Shown: positions 8,883 through 16,201 of the stretch, in pieces
How positions within the stretch are numbered: position 1 is the first letter of the stretch
Layout of the letters: the number at the start of each line of letters is the position of its first letter
DNA from: Streptomyces luteogriseus
Lineage (GTDB): Bacteria > Actinomycetota > Actinomycetes > Streptomycetales > Streptomycetaceae
Direction of reading: 5' to 3'
Length of the DNA: 64,000 nt
Assembly: GCF_014205055.1 (NCBI RefSeq)
Contig: NZ_JACHMS010000001.1
Coordinates: 6,944,001 to 7,008,000 of the forward strand
Position numbers and translations under genes: made by a program
Notes under the pieces: model-generated
What the model was told of the DNA's origin: nothing
Seen by the model: only the letters and a program-made list of their open reading frames with translations
Databases searched by the model: none

Positions 8883-10280
8883 CTAGATCACGAGGGACAA
8901 CAGCAGGACCAGACCGCCGGCGACCACCGAGATGATCGTCTCCATGACGGACCAGGTCTTGATGTTCTGACCGACGCTCAGCCCGAAGTACTCCTTCACC
9001 ATCCAGAACCCGGCGTCGTTGACGTGGCTGAAGAACAGCGAGCCGGCGCCGATGGCCAGGACGAGCAGAGCGGCGTGCGTGGTGGACATGTCCGCAGCGA
9101 GCGGGGCGACCAGACCGGCCGCCGAGACCGTGGCCACCGTCGCCGAACCGGTCGCGAGCCGGATCACCACCGCGATCAGCCAGGCCAGCAGCAGCGCGGG
9201 GATGGCCCAGTCCTCGGAGATGTCCAGGACCATCTGCCCCACGCCCGTGTCGATGAGCGTCTGCTTGAAGCCGCCGCCCGCGCCGACGATCAGCAGGATG
9301 CCCGCGATCGGCATGAGGCTCTTCTCGACGAGCGGCGATATCCGCTCCTTGGAGAACCCGGCGGGCCGCAGCAGCGTGAAGATGCCGACCAGCACCGAGG
9401 CGAGCAGGGCGATCATCGGGGCGCCGATGACGTCGAAGACACGCTGCACCGGGTTCTCGGGGTCGTCCACGACGATGTCGACCAGTGCCTTGGCGAGCAT
9501 GAGGATCACCGGGAGCAGCACGGTGAAGAGCGTGGCCCCGAAGCCGGGGCGCTTGTCGAGCTCCTCGGAGGCGCGCTGCGGGACCATCTTCTCGGGGGCC
9601 GGTACGTCGACCCAGCGGGCCGCGTACTTGGAGAACACCGGCCCGGCGATGATCACCGTCGGGATGGCGACGAGAACGCCGAGCGCCAGCGTCACGCCGA
9701 GGTCGGCCCCGACCGCGTCGATCGCGACCAGCGGACCGGGGTGCGGCGGCACCAGGCCGTGCATCACGGACAGGCCCGCGAGCGCCGGGATGCCGATGCG
9801 CATCAGCGAGTAGTTGCCGCGCTTGGCGACCATCAGCACGACCGGGATCAGCAGCACGATGCCGACCTCGAAGAACAGCGGCAGCCCGATCACGGAGGCG
9901 ATCAGCACCATCGCCCACGGCATCGAACGCCCGCCGGCCTTGGCGAGGATGGTGTCGACGATCTGGTCGGCGCCGCCGGAGTCGGCGAGCATCTTGCCGA
10001 GGATCGCCCCGAGGGCGATCAGCACACCGACGCCGGCGACCGTGGAGCCGAGGCCGGCGCTGAAGCTGAGCAGCACCTTGTCCAGGGGCGCCCCGGCGAT
10101 CGCGCCGAGCGCCAGCGACCCGATGGTCAGCGACAGGAAGGCGTGCAGCTTGAACTTCGTGATGAGCAGGACGATGACGGCGATGCCCGCCAGGACGGCG
10201 ATGCCCAGCTGAGCGTGGCCGGCCGAGGTGATCGGCTCGGGTGCGTCCGCTGCCAGCATCTCGACGCTGAGTCTGGTCAC
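8883..10280 (-). CDS. gntP: Gluconate:H+ symporter, GntP family
   Basis: A 465-residue membrane protein with about 12-14 transmembrane segments. GntP signatures include FKLHAFLSLTIGSLALG near residue 44, GLGSTVAGVGVLIALGAILG, and HGLVPPHPGPLVAID in the middle of the chain. It imports gluconate, and possibly idonate, in symport with protons. It lies between the kinase and the dehydrogenases and is probably induced by gluconate through the divergent GntR regulator. ATG start; 52 bases separate it from gntK. Confidence 0.9.
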   Translation of the reverse strand: MTRLSVEMLAADAPEPITSAGHAQLGIAVLAGIAVIVLLITKFKLHAFLSLTIGSLALGAIAGAPLDKVLLSFSAGLGSTVAGVGVLIALGAILGKMLADSGGADQIVDTILAKAGGRSMPWAMVLIASVIGLPLFFEVGIVLLIPVVLMVAKRGNYSLMRIGIPALAGLSVMHGLVPPHPGPLVAIDAVGADLGVTLALGVLVAIPTVIIAGPVFSKYAARWVDVPAPEKMVPQRASEELDKRPGFGATLFTVLLPVILMLAKALVDIVVDDPENPVQRVFDVIGAPMIALLASVLVGIFTLLRPAGFSKERISPLVEKSLMPIAGILLIVGAGGGFKQTLIDTGVGQMVLDISEDWAIPALLLAWLIAVVIRLATGSATVATVSAAGLVAPLAADMSTTHAALLVLAIGAGSLFFSHVNDAGFWMVKEYFGLSVGQNIKTWSVMETIISVVAGGLVLLLSLVI

Positions 10281-10332
10281 GGTGGGTTCCCTTGCGTTGG
10301 GGAGAGGGGACGGGAGGGGAAACCGTCAGGGG

Positions 10333-10851
10333 CTACTGGACGGGCTCGGGGAGGTTCCGCAGGGCGTCCGCCGCCCGCTCGGTGATCTCCTCCGGGCCGC
10401 CCGCGACGTCCACCCCGACCCCGGCCTCGTCCGCCGCGAGCGGCTGGAGCGTGGCGAACTGGGAGTCGAGCAGCGCCGTGGGCATGAAGTGCCCCTGCCG
10501 GTGCGACATCCGGTCCTCGATCAGCGCGCGGTCGCCCGTGAGGTGCACGAAGACCACGCCCGGCGCGGCGGCCCGCAGCCGGTCGCGGTACGACCGCTTC
10601 AGTGCCGAGCAGCTGACCACTCCGCCGAGCCCGGCCCGCCCGTGCGCCCACGCGCCGATGGCGTCGAGCCAGGGCAGGCGGTCCTCGTCGGTGAGCGGGG
10701 TGCCGGCCGACATCTTGGCGATGTTGGCCTGCGGGTGGAAGTCGTCGCCCTCGGCGTAGGGAACGCCGAGCCGGGCCGCGAGCAGGGGACCGATGGTGGT
10801 CTTGCCGGTGCCCGCTACGCCCATGACCACGACGACATGGGGGGTGTTCAT
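10333..10851 (-). CDS. gntK: Gluconokinase
   Basis: A 172-residue P-loop kinase with Walker A GVAGTGKTTIG (residues 11-21), the substrate segment EGDDFHPQANIAKMSAGTPL and the SCSALKRSYRD lid region, all diagnostic for gluconate kinase. It phosphorylates gluconate to 6-phosphogluconate for the pentose phosphate pathway. The start is the ATG at 10849-10851. It is the first gene of the minus-strand gntK-gntP-idnO-idnD operon and is transcribed divergently from a GntR regulator across a 138-base AT-richer region. Confidence 0.93.
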   Translation of the reverse strand: MNTPHVVVVMGVAGTGKTTIGPLLAARLGVPYAEGDDFHPQANIAKMSAGTPLTDEDRLPWLDAIGAWAHGRAGLGGVVSCSALKRSYRDRLRAAAPGVVFVHLTGDRALIEDRMSHRQGHFMPTALLDSQFATLQPLAADEAGVGVDVAGGPEEITERAADALRNLPEPVQ

Positions 10852-10877
10852 CGCTGCCTCACTGTCTGCTGTCCGAG

Positions 10878-10896
10878 GTCGACACCTGATGTCGAC
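10878..10896. promoter_or_regulatory. Candidate operator for the gluconate regulator
   Basis: GTCGACACCTGATGTCGAC is a perfect 7-5-7 inverted repeat located 27 bases upstream of the gntK start, in the divergent gntK/gntR region. A second, weaker dyad (ATTCA at 10924-10928 with TGAAT at 10940-10944) lies in the AT-rich middle. Their position suggests repressor binding over the gntK promoter or leader. The regulator presumed to bind is the adjacent GntR protein. Confidence 0.5.
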
Positions 10897-10989
10897 GCAA
10901 CTGAAACCCATTAGGTACGACGAATTCAAGAGGTCGTGATGAATAAGTCTGACTTTTTGTCTCCGTGATCTACCCCGTACGCTGAGTGC

Positions 10990-11691
10990 ATGAGCGCAAC
11001 GGGCCGAGGGCTGCACGGCCGGGTACTGGACACCCTCGGCCCCGAGATCACGGCGGGTGAGTACCCGCCGGGCAGCGTCCTGCGCACCGACGAGCTCGCC
11101 CAGCGTTTCGACGTGTCGCGCTCCGTGATGCGCGAGGCGGTCCGCGTCCTGGAGTCCATGTACCTGGTCGAGTCCCGCCGCCGCGTCGGCGTGACGGTCC
11201 GCCCCAAGTCCGAGTGGAACGTCTACGACCCGCAGGTCATCCGCTGGCGTCTGGCCGGCGCCGACCGCCCCGGGCAGCTTCGGTCCCTCACGGTGCTGCG
11301 CTCGGCGGTCGAACCGGTCGCGGCCGGCCTCGCCGCCCGGCACGCCACGGCCGAGCAGTGCGCCGAACTCACCGAGTGCGCCCTCGGCATGGTCGCCCAT
11401 TCACGCGGTCACAAGCTGGAGGGGTACCTCCTCCATGACGTCGCCTTCCACCGCGTCGTCCTGGTCGCCTCCGGCAATGAGATGTTCGCCCGCCTCGGCG
11501 ACGTCGTCGCGGAGGTCCTGACCGGCCGCACCCAGCACGACGTGATGTTCGAGGACCCCGACCCGGCCGCCGTCACCCTGCACGTCCAGGTCGCCGAGGC
11601 GATCCGCGAGGGCGACGCCGCCAGGGCGGAGGAACTGACCCGCGAGATCACGGTCGGCGCCCTCCAGGAACTCGACGTCCTGGCGCCGTAG
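10990..11691 (+). CDS. GntR-family (FadR subfamily) transcriptional regulator of gluconate use
   Basis: A 233-residue regulator. The N-terminal winged helix-turn-helix spans residues 10-75 with LAQRFDVSRSVMREAVRVLE as recognition region. The C-terminal FCD domain contains the metal/ligand motif HDVAFHRVV and later histidines. Divergent orientation from gntK makes it the likely gluconate-responsive repressor. The ATG has no Shine-Dalgarno sequence. A TACGCT hexamer ends six bases upstream, suggesting a leaderless transcript. Confidence 0.88.
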   Translation: MSATGRGLHGRVLDTLGPEITAGEYPPGSVLRTDELAQRFDVSRSVMREAVRVLESMYLVESRRRVGVTVRPKSEWNVYDPQVIRWRLAGADRPGQLRSLTVLRSAVEPVAAGLAARHATAEQCAELTECALGMVAHSRGHKLEGYLLHDVAFHRVVLVASGNEMFARLGDVVAEVLTGRTQHDVMFEDPDPAAVTLHVQVAEAIREGDAARAEELTREITVGALQELDVLAP

Positions 11692-11694
11692 CGG

Positions 11695-12069
11695 CTACGC
11701 CGGAAAATCCCCGTCGACGTACACCCAGGCCCCGTCGACCCGCTCGAACCGGCTCAGCTCGTGCAGGGACCCGCCCCGGTAGGACGCCCGGAACTCCACG
11801 GTGCCGGTGGCGTGGAACGCGGATCCGTCGCTCGCCCCCAGGACCTCCAGCCCGGTCCACCGCATCCCCGGATCCAGCTCCAGCCGTCCCGGCCGCGTGC
11901 GCGGATGCCACGTCCGCAGCAGATACGCGACGTCCCCCTTCACGAACGCGCAGTACCGCGACCGCATCAGCGCCTCGGCGGTCGGCGCGGCAGCGGCCCC
12001 GGAGTGGAAGCGCCCGCAGCATGCTTCGTAGGCCTGGGGGAGTCCGCACGGGCAGGAACGGCTGGTCAT
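11695..12069 (-). CDS. YchJ-family (UPF0225) SEC-C motif protein
   Basis: A 124-residue protein starting with the SEC-C zinc-binding motif CPCGLPQAYEACCGRFHSG (from residue 6), followed by the YchJ-type domain (EALMRSRYCAFVKGDVAYLL, TWHP). The fold is NTF2-like. The biochemical role is not established. The ATG at 12067-12069 is preferred because it begins directly before the zinc motif. The longer open frame would run into the tRNA terminator. Its stop lies only a few bases from the end of the convergent GntR gene. Confidence 0.85.
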   Translation of the reverse strand: MTSRSCPCGLPQAYEACCGRFHSGAAAAPTAEALMRSRYCAFVKGDVAYLLRTWHPRTRPGRLELDPGMRWTGLEVLGASDGSAFHATGTVEFRASYRGGSLHELSRFERVDGAWVYVDGDFPA

Positions 12070-12087
12070 GGTCACTCTCCGCGAAAC

Positions 12088-12125
12088 GCCTGAGGGCCGT
12101 GACCTCGCGGTCACGGCCCTCAGGC
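12088..12125 (-). terminator. Intrinsic terminator of tRNA-Leu
   Basis: A perfect 17-bp stem (GCCTGAGGGCCGTGACC with its complement) closed by a TCGC tetraloop lies directly downstream of the tRNA on the minus strand. It also separates the tRNA from the YchJ-like gene. Confidence 0.85.
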
Positions 12126-12131
12126 TCGATG

Positions 12132-12216
12132 TGTCCGAGGGGGGACTTGAACCCCCACGCCCGATAAAGGGCACTAGCACCTCAAGCTAGCGCGTCTGCC
12201 ATTCCGCCACCCGGAC
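12132..12216 (-). tRNA. tRNA-Leu (anticodon GAG)
   Basis: The reverse complement folds into a class II tRNA of 85 bases. The acceptor arm GTCCGGG pairs with CTCGGAC, the anticodon stem CTAGC pairs with GCTAG around the loop TTGAGGT (anticodon GAG), and a long variable arm is followed by the T-arm GGGGGTTCAAGTCCCCC. It reads CUC and CUU codons. CCA is not encoded. A strong terminator follows. Confidence 0.95.
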
Positions 12217-12412
12217 AAGGTGTCTGTCGCGCGGGTTCTCCCCGCGGCGACGACGTAAACATTACCAGGCTTTCCGGGGTGGCCGATCACCCCCCGTCCG
12301 CACCCCGGGGAGGCGTGAACGGCGTGTGACGGGCCGGGAGCGCTCTTGGGGTGCGGGCGCGGGAGAGAGAGGATGAGAGGGACCCACCAGCAGTGACACC
12401 GGGAGGAAGCAC

Positions 12413-13738
12413 GTGAGCGAGACGGACACGGCCAGGAGCGTCACCGGCGAGGACGAGGTCGTGGACCTCTGCCGCGAGCTGATCCAGATCGACACCAGCA
12501 ACTACGGCGACCACTCGGGTCCGGGCGAGCGCAAGGCGGCCGAGTACGTCGCCGAGAAGCTCGCCGAGGTCGGGCTCGAACCGCAGATCTTCGAGTCCCA
12601 CCCGGGCCGGGCCTCCACGGTGGCCCGGATCGAGGGCGAGGACCCCTCCCGGCCCGCGCTCCTCATCCACGGCCACACCGACGTCGTACCGGCCAACGCC
12701 GACGACTGGACCCATCACCCCTTCTCCGGCGAGGTCGCCGACGGCTGCGTGTGGGGCCGCGGTGCCGTCGACATGAAGGACATGGACGCGATGACCCTGG
12801 CGGTCGTCCGCGACCGGCTGCGCAGCGGGCGCAAGCCCCCGCGCGACATCGTCCTCGCGTTCCTCGCCGACGAGGAGGCCGGCGGCACGTACGGCGCCAA
12901 GCACCTCGTGCGCAACCACCCCGATCTGTTCGAGGGCGTCACCGAGGCGATCAGCGAGGTGGGCGGGTTCTCCTTCACCGTGAGCGAGCAGCGCCGGCTC
13001 TACCTGATCCAGACGGCCGAGAAGGGCATGCACTGGATGAAGCTCACCGTGGCCGGAACGGCCGGGCACGGGTCGATGATCCACCGGGACAACGCGATCA
13101 CCGAGCTGTCGGAGGCTGTCGCGCGGCTCGGGCGGCACAAGTTCCCGGTGCGCGTCACCAAGACCACCCGCGCCTTCCTCGACGAGCTCGGTGACGCGTT
13201 CGGCACCGAACTCGACCCGGAGGACATGGAGTCGACCCTGGCGAAGCTCGGCGGCATCGCCAAGCTCATCGGCGCGACCCTGAGCAACACGGCCAACCCC
13301 ACGCAGCTCGGTGCCGGTTACAAGGTCAACGTCATCCCCGGCGAGGCGACCGCCCACGTCGACGGGCGGTTCCTGCCCGGCCACGAGGAGGAGTTCCTCG
13401 CCGACCTCGACCGGATCCTCGGCCCGAACGTGCGGCGCGAGGACGTCCACGCCGACAAGGCCGTCGAGACCACCTTCGACGGGGCCCTCGTGGCGGCCAT
13501 GCAGTCCGCGCTGCTGGCCGAGGACCCGACCGCCAAGGCGGTCCCCTACATGCTCTCCGGCGGCACGGACGCGAAGTCCTTCGACGACCTCGGCATCCGG
13601 GGCTTCGGCTTCGTGCCGCTGAAGCTGCCCCCGGAGCTGGACTTCGCCGGCATGTTCCACGGCGTCGACGAGCGGGTGCCGGTGGAGGGCCTGCGGTTCG
13701 GCGTGCGGGTGCTCGACCGCTTCATCGACGCGTCCTGA
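12413..13738 (+). CDS. M20-family metallopeptidase (dipeptidase-like)
   Basis: A 441-residue M20/M25/M40 enzyme. The first metal motif is LLIHGHTDVVPAN. The bridging Asp is in WGRGAVDMKDMDAM, and the catalytic Glu pair is in LAFLADEEAGG. The central dimerisation (lid) domain follows, and a C-terminal metal His lies in GMFHGVDERVPVEG. It should hydrolyse a dipeptide or an N-acyl amino acid in the cytosol, as there is no signal peptide. The GTG at 12413 follows GGGAGGAA. Transcribed alone, upstream of the chaplin genes. Confidence 0.88.
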   Translation: MSETDTARSVTGEDEVVDLCRELIQIDTSNYGDHSGPGERKAAEYVAEKLAEVGLEPQIFESHPGRASTVARIEGEDPSRPALLIHGHTDVVPANADDWTHHPFSGEVADGCVWGRGAVDMKDMDAMTLAVVRDRLRSGRKPPRDIVLAFLADEEAGGTYGAKHLVRNHPDLFEGVTEAISEVGGFSFTVSEQRRLYLIQTAEKGMHWMKLTVAGTAGHGSMIHRDNAITELSEAVARLGRHKFPVRVTKTTRAFLDELGDAFGTELDPEDMESTLAKLGGIAKLIGATLSNTANPTQLGAGYKVNVIPGEATAHVDGRFLPGHEEEFLADLDRILGPNVRREDVHADKAVETTFDGALVAAMQSALLAEDPTAKAVPYMLSGGTDAKSFDDLGIRGFGFVPLKLPPELDFAGMFHGVDERVPVEGLRFGVRVLDRFIDAS

Positions 13739-13887
13739 AGCCACCCCGCGGAACGCGAGTATTCGGTCGCGCGTACGGAATCTACTGGGAAGAGTGAATG
13801 CGACGATAAGCTCGTAGCCTCATTACTCCCTCCTCGTTACAGGTAATGCGATCGCAAGATGGGTCGCTTTGCCAACTAGGAGGAATA

Positions 13888-14121
13888 ATGATCAAGAAGG
13901 TCGTCGCTGCTGCGGCTGCCACCGGTGGGCTGGTTCTCGCGGGCGCGGGCCTGGCCGTCGCCGACTCGGGTGCTCAGGGTGCCGCCGTGCACTCCCCGGG
14001 CGTCCTGTCCGGCAACGTTGTCCAGGTGCCCGTTCACGTCCCGGTGAACGTCTGCGGCAACACGGTCTCCGTGATCGGGCTGCTGAACCCCGCCTTCGGC
14101 AACACCTGCATCAACAAGTGA
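13888..14121 (+). CDS. chpH: Short chaplin ChpH
   Basis: A 77-residue secreted protein with a signal peptide of about 26 residues (cleavage after AVA), then one chaplin domain, DSGAQGAAVHSPGVLSGNVV onward, with two cysteines in VNVCGNT and GNTC that form the intramolecular disulfide. Short chaplins assemble into amyloid fibrils that coat aerial hyphae and spores and lower surface tension. The ATG follows a perfect AGGAGG. It is near-identical to the ChpH sequence I remember from S. coelicolor. Chaplin genes are known to be under developmental control via BldN; I could not confirm a BldN promoter by eye in the 150-base upstream region. Confidence 0.95.
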   Translation: MIKKVVAAAAATGGLVLAGAGLAVADSGAQGAAVHSPGVLSGNVVQVPVHVPVNVCGNTVSVIGLLNPAFGNTCINK

Positions 14122-14126
14122 TGCTT

Positions 14127-14189
14127 TCCCCTCGCTGAGGGGAGTTCAAAGCCATCGGTCCCGGAGTGCGCGCCATGCGCTCCGGGACC
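14127..14189 (+). terminator. Double hairpin between chpH and chpC
   Basis: Two hairpins follow chpH: TCCCCTC/GAGGGGA at 14127-14143, and GGTCCCGGAG/CTCCGGGACC at 14157-14189 followed by a T-rich run. They probably terminate chpH transcription and leave chpC with its own or read-through expression. Confidence 0.65.
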
Positions 14190-14252
14190 GAACGCTTCTT
14201 TCGAGAAATTCGAGAAGAATTCGAGACAGGGTCGAAGGCAGGTATTCAGCAA

Positions 14253-15122
14253 ATGCGACAGGCTACCCGCAAGGGTCTGATGACCGTGGCGGCCGCGACC
14301 GGCGTGATCGCCGCCGCGGGCGGCTCCGCGCACGCCGACTCGGGCGCCCAGGGTTCGGCGTCGGGCTCGCCCGGCGTGCTGTCCGGCAACTCGGTGCAGG
14401 CGCCGGTGTACGCGCCGGTCAACGTGTGCGGGAACACGGTCAACGTCGTCGGTGTGCTCAACCCGTCGGTGGGCAACTCGTGCGCGAACAAGGGCGGTGG
14501 ATCGTCGTCGGGGGGATACGGCGAACACGGCGGACAAGGCGGTCACGGCGGCTCCCATGCTGGTGGGCACGCCACCGACTCACCCGGCGTCGGATCGGGC
14601 AACCACGTCCAGGCGCCCGTCCACGTGCCGGTGAACGTCTGCGGCAACAGCGTCGACGTCATCGGCGTCGGCAACCCCAGCACCGGCAACGACTGCTCCA
14701 ACGGCGGCGGCCACCACGGCACCCCGCCGGGCGGCGGCCACGAGACCCCGGGCCGGCCGGGAAACCCGGGTCAGCCGGGGGACCCCGGTAACCCGGGTCA
14801 GCCGGGGAACCCCGGTAACCCGGGCCAGCCGGGAAATCCCGGTAACCCGGGCGGTCCCGGCACCCCTGGTCACCCGGGCAACCCCGGTGAGCCCGGCCAC
14901 CCCGGCACCCCGGGCACCCCGCCCTCCACCGGCGGCGAGACCCCGGGCGGCTCCTCGCAGGGCGGCAACAAGCCGGGCGGCCAGTTCGTCACGCAGCCCG
15001 ACGGTGACGCCCAGCTCGCCAGCACCGGCAGCGATCTGCCGCTCGGCCTCGCCCTGCCGGCCGGCGCGGGCGCGCTGCTCGCGGGCGCGATCCTCTACCG
15101 CAAGGCGCGCGCCTCGGCCTGA
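14253..15122 (+). CDS. chpC: Long chaplin ChpC with collagen-like linker and sortase signal
   Basis: A 289-residue cell-wall-anchored chaplin. A signal peptide (residues 1-28) is followed by chaplin domain 1 at about 29-80 and chaplin domain 2 at about 108-149, each with a Cys pair. A Gly/Pro linker at 166-221 has near-perfect PGN/PGQ triplets. The sorting signal is LASTG at 255-259, then a hydrophobic helix and the basic tail RKARASA. Long chaplins ChpA-C are linked to peptidoglycan by sortase and anchor short chaplins such as the adjacent ChpH. The start at 14253 is chosen because the signal peptide begins MRQATRKG; an upstream in-frame ATG lies inside the chpH terminator. Confidence 0.95.
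   Translation: MRQATRKGLMTVAAATGVIAAAGGSAHADSGAQGSASGSPGVLSGNSVQAPVYAPVNVCGNTVNVVGVLNPSVGNSCANKGGGSSSGGYGEHGGQGGHGGSHAGGHATDSPGVGSGNHVQAPVHVPVNVCGNSVDVIGVGNPSTGNDCSNGGGHHGTPPGGGHETPGRPGNPGQPGDPGNPGQPGNPGNPGQPGNPGNPGGPGTPGHPGNPGEPGHPGTPGTPPSTGGETPGGSSQGGNKPGGQFVTQPDGDAQLASTGSDLPLGLALPAGAGALLAGAILYRKARASA
14748..14915 (+). repeat. Tandem repeat encoding collagen-like Gly-Pro triplets in chpC
   Basis: About 170 bases of near-identical 9- and 18-base units encode PGN-PGQ-PGD-type triplets (residues 166-221 of ChpC). Such tracts expand and contract by slippage. Confidence 0.85.
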
Positions 15123-15133
15123 CACCCCCGCGA

Positions 15134-15169
15134 ACGGAGCGGGCCCCGCAGATGCGGGGCCCGCTCCGT
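15134..15169 (+). terminator. Terminator after chpC
   Basis: A 17-base arm (ACGGAGCGGGCCCCGCA) and its perfect complement, separated by two bases, lie 12 bases after the chpC stop. Confidence 0.8.
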
Positions 15170-15200
15170 CATGTGACTTCTCCCAGTGCCCCGTCCCCGC

Positions 15201-15389
15201 TCACCACGTGGCCCGCACCTGGCGGATGATCCGCCGGCGCAACCGCACCTTGCGGCTGCCGTCGCGCAGCAGGGTCAGACGGTGCAACTCCCAGTGTCCG
15301 TACTCCGCGTGGTCCGTCAGCAGACGTGCCGTCTCCTTGCGGGACACCCCACGTGGCACGTACACGTCGACAAATTCGTATTCCGGCAT
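15201..15389 (-). CDS. DUF5703 family small protein
   Basis: A 62-residue protein, MPEYEFVDVYVPRGVSRKE at its start, rich in Arg and predicted to form a small alpha/beta domain. It matches the actinobacterial DUF5703 family, as I recall it. The function is unknown. It is convergent to chpC and divergent from the acidic hypothetical gene, with 47 bases between the two starts. No catalytic motif is visible. Confidence 0.7.
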   Translation of the reverse strand: MPEYEFVDVYVPRGVSRKETARLLTDHAEYGHWELHRLTLLRDGSRKVRLRRRIIRQVRATW

Positions 15390-15436
15390 CGCATCTATTG
15401 TGCGGGCTGGGGCCCGGTACGGATAGCGTCTGCACT

Positions 15437-16138
15437 ATGTCTGATGCTGCGCAGCCCACCGCTGCCGAGGTACGCGCCGCCGCCGAGGCGGTCAAGACCG
15501 CGCTCGACCGCCACCTGGCCGCGGTCGAACGCCGGTCGGGGGAGGACGACCCGGCCGTGTTCGAGGCGTTCAACCAGCTGGCCGCGGCCGCAGAGGTGTA
15601 CGACGAACTGCTCTACGACCGCTACGACGAGGTCACGCCCTTCGAGATCCCCGGTGCGGAGGACGCGCTGCCCCCGTACACGGGCCCCGAGGAACCGAAC
15701 GCGCTGAGCGTACTGATCCGTCGTGACTACGCCGTCGCCGAACCGCAGCGCCTGCTGGCGCACGCCGAGCGGATCGAGGCGGCGGAGGGCGAAGACGGCT
15801 CTCCGGCCTCCGGGACCGTGCACGGGGCGCTCGGGCTGCTGTTCGGCGAGTTCGAGCCCGACGAGATCGCCTCCCGGCACAAGGAGTTCGGGCTGGAGGA
15901 GGGCGACTCCACACTCTGGGTGACGGCGGCGGACGAACCGGCCGACCCCGGCGAGTGGCTGGAGGCGCCGTTCGAGCAGGTCGATCCGCAGCAGGTGGTC
16001 TGCCGCTTCGACGTCAGCGCCGTCTTCGACGACGAGATCGACGACGTCGACGAGGACGGGGACGATCTCGAGGACGAGCTCGACAGCGACCTGGACGAGG
16101 ACGAGGACCTGGAACCGCTGGACGCGGACCGCCGCTGA
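15437..16138 (+). CDS. Conserved acidic hypothetical protein
   Basis: A 233-residue soluble protein. The N-terminal two-thirds is helical (AAEVRAAAEAVKTALDRHLA), and the last 35 residues are almost entirely Asp/Glu (from DDEIDDVDEDG on), suggesting binding to a basic partner or to metal ions. I recognise no domain with known function. The ATG at 15437 lacks a ribosome-binding site, and TAGCGT ends seven bases upstream, so the mRNA may be leaderless. It ends at a strong bidirectional terminator. Confidence 0.7.
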   Translation: MSDAAQPTAAEVRAAAEAVKTALDRHLAAVERRSGEDDPAVFEAFNQLAAAAEVYDELLYDRYDEVTPFEIPGAEDALPPYTGPEEPNALSVLIRRDYAVAEPQRLLAHAERIEAAEGEDGSPASGTVHGALGLLFGEFEPDEIASRHKEFGLEEGDSTLWVTAADEPADPGEWLEAPFEQVDPQQVVCRFDVSAVFDDEIDDVDEDGDDLEDELDSDLDEDEDLEPLDADRR

Positions 16139-16158
16139 GCGCGCACGACGGTGATCAC

Positions 16159-16200
16159 GGGGGTGGTGGTCAGAGGCCCGGGCCTCTGACCACCACCCCC
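16159..16200. terminator. Bidirectional terminator
   Basis: A perfect 42-base palindrome (two 21-base arms, no spacer) lies between convergent genes, ending one base before the stop of the RecD-like gene. It can end transcription from both sides. Confidence 0.85.
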
Positions 16201-16201
16201 G

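Noticed and set aside
12132..12216. tRNA-Leu as an integration site of a mobile element
   Set aside because: Both flanks are ordinary chromosomal genes, and no duplicated tRNA 3' end or integrase is visible in the window.
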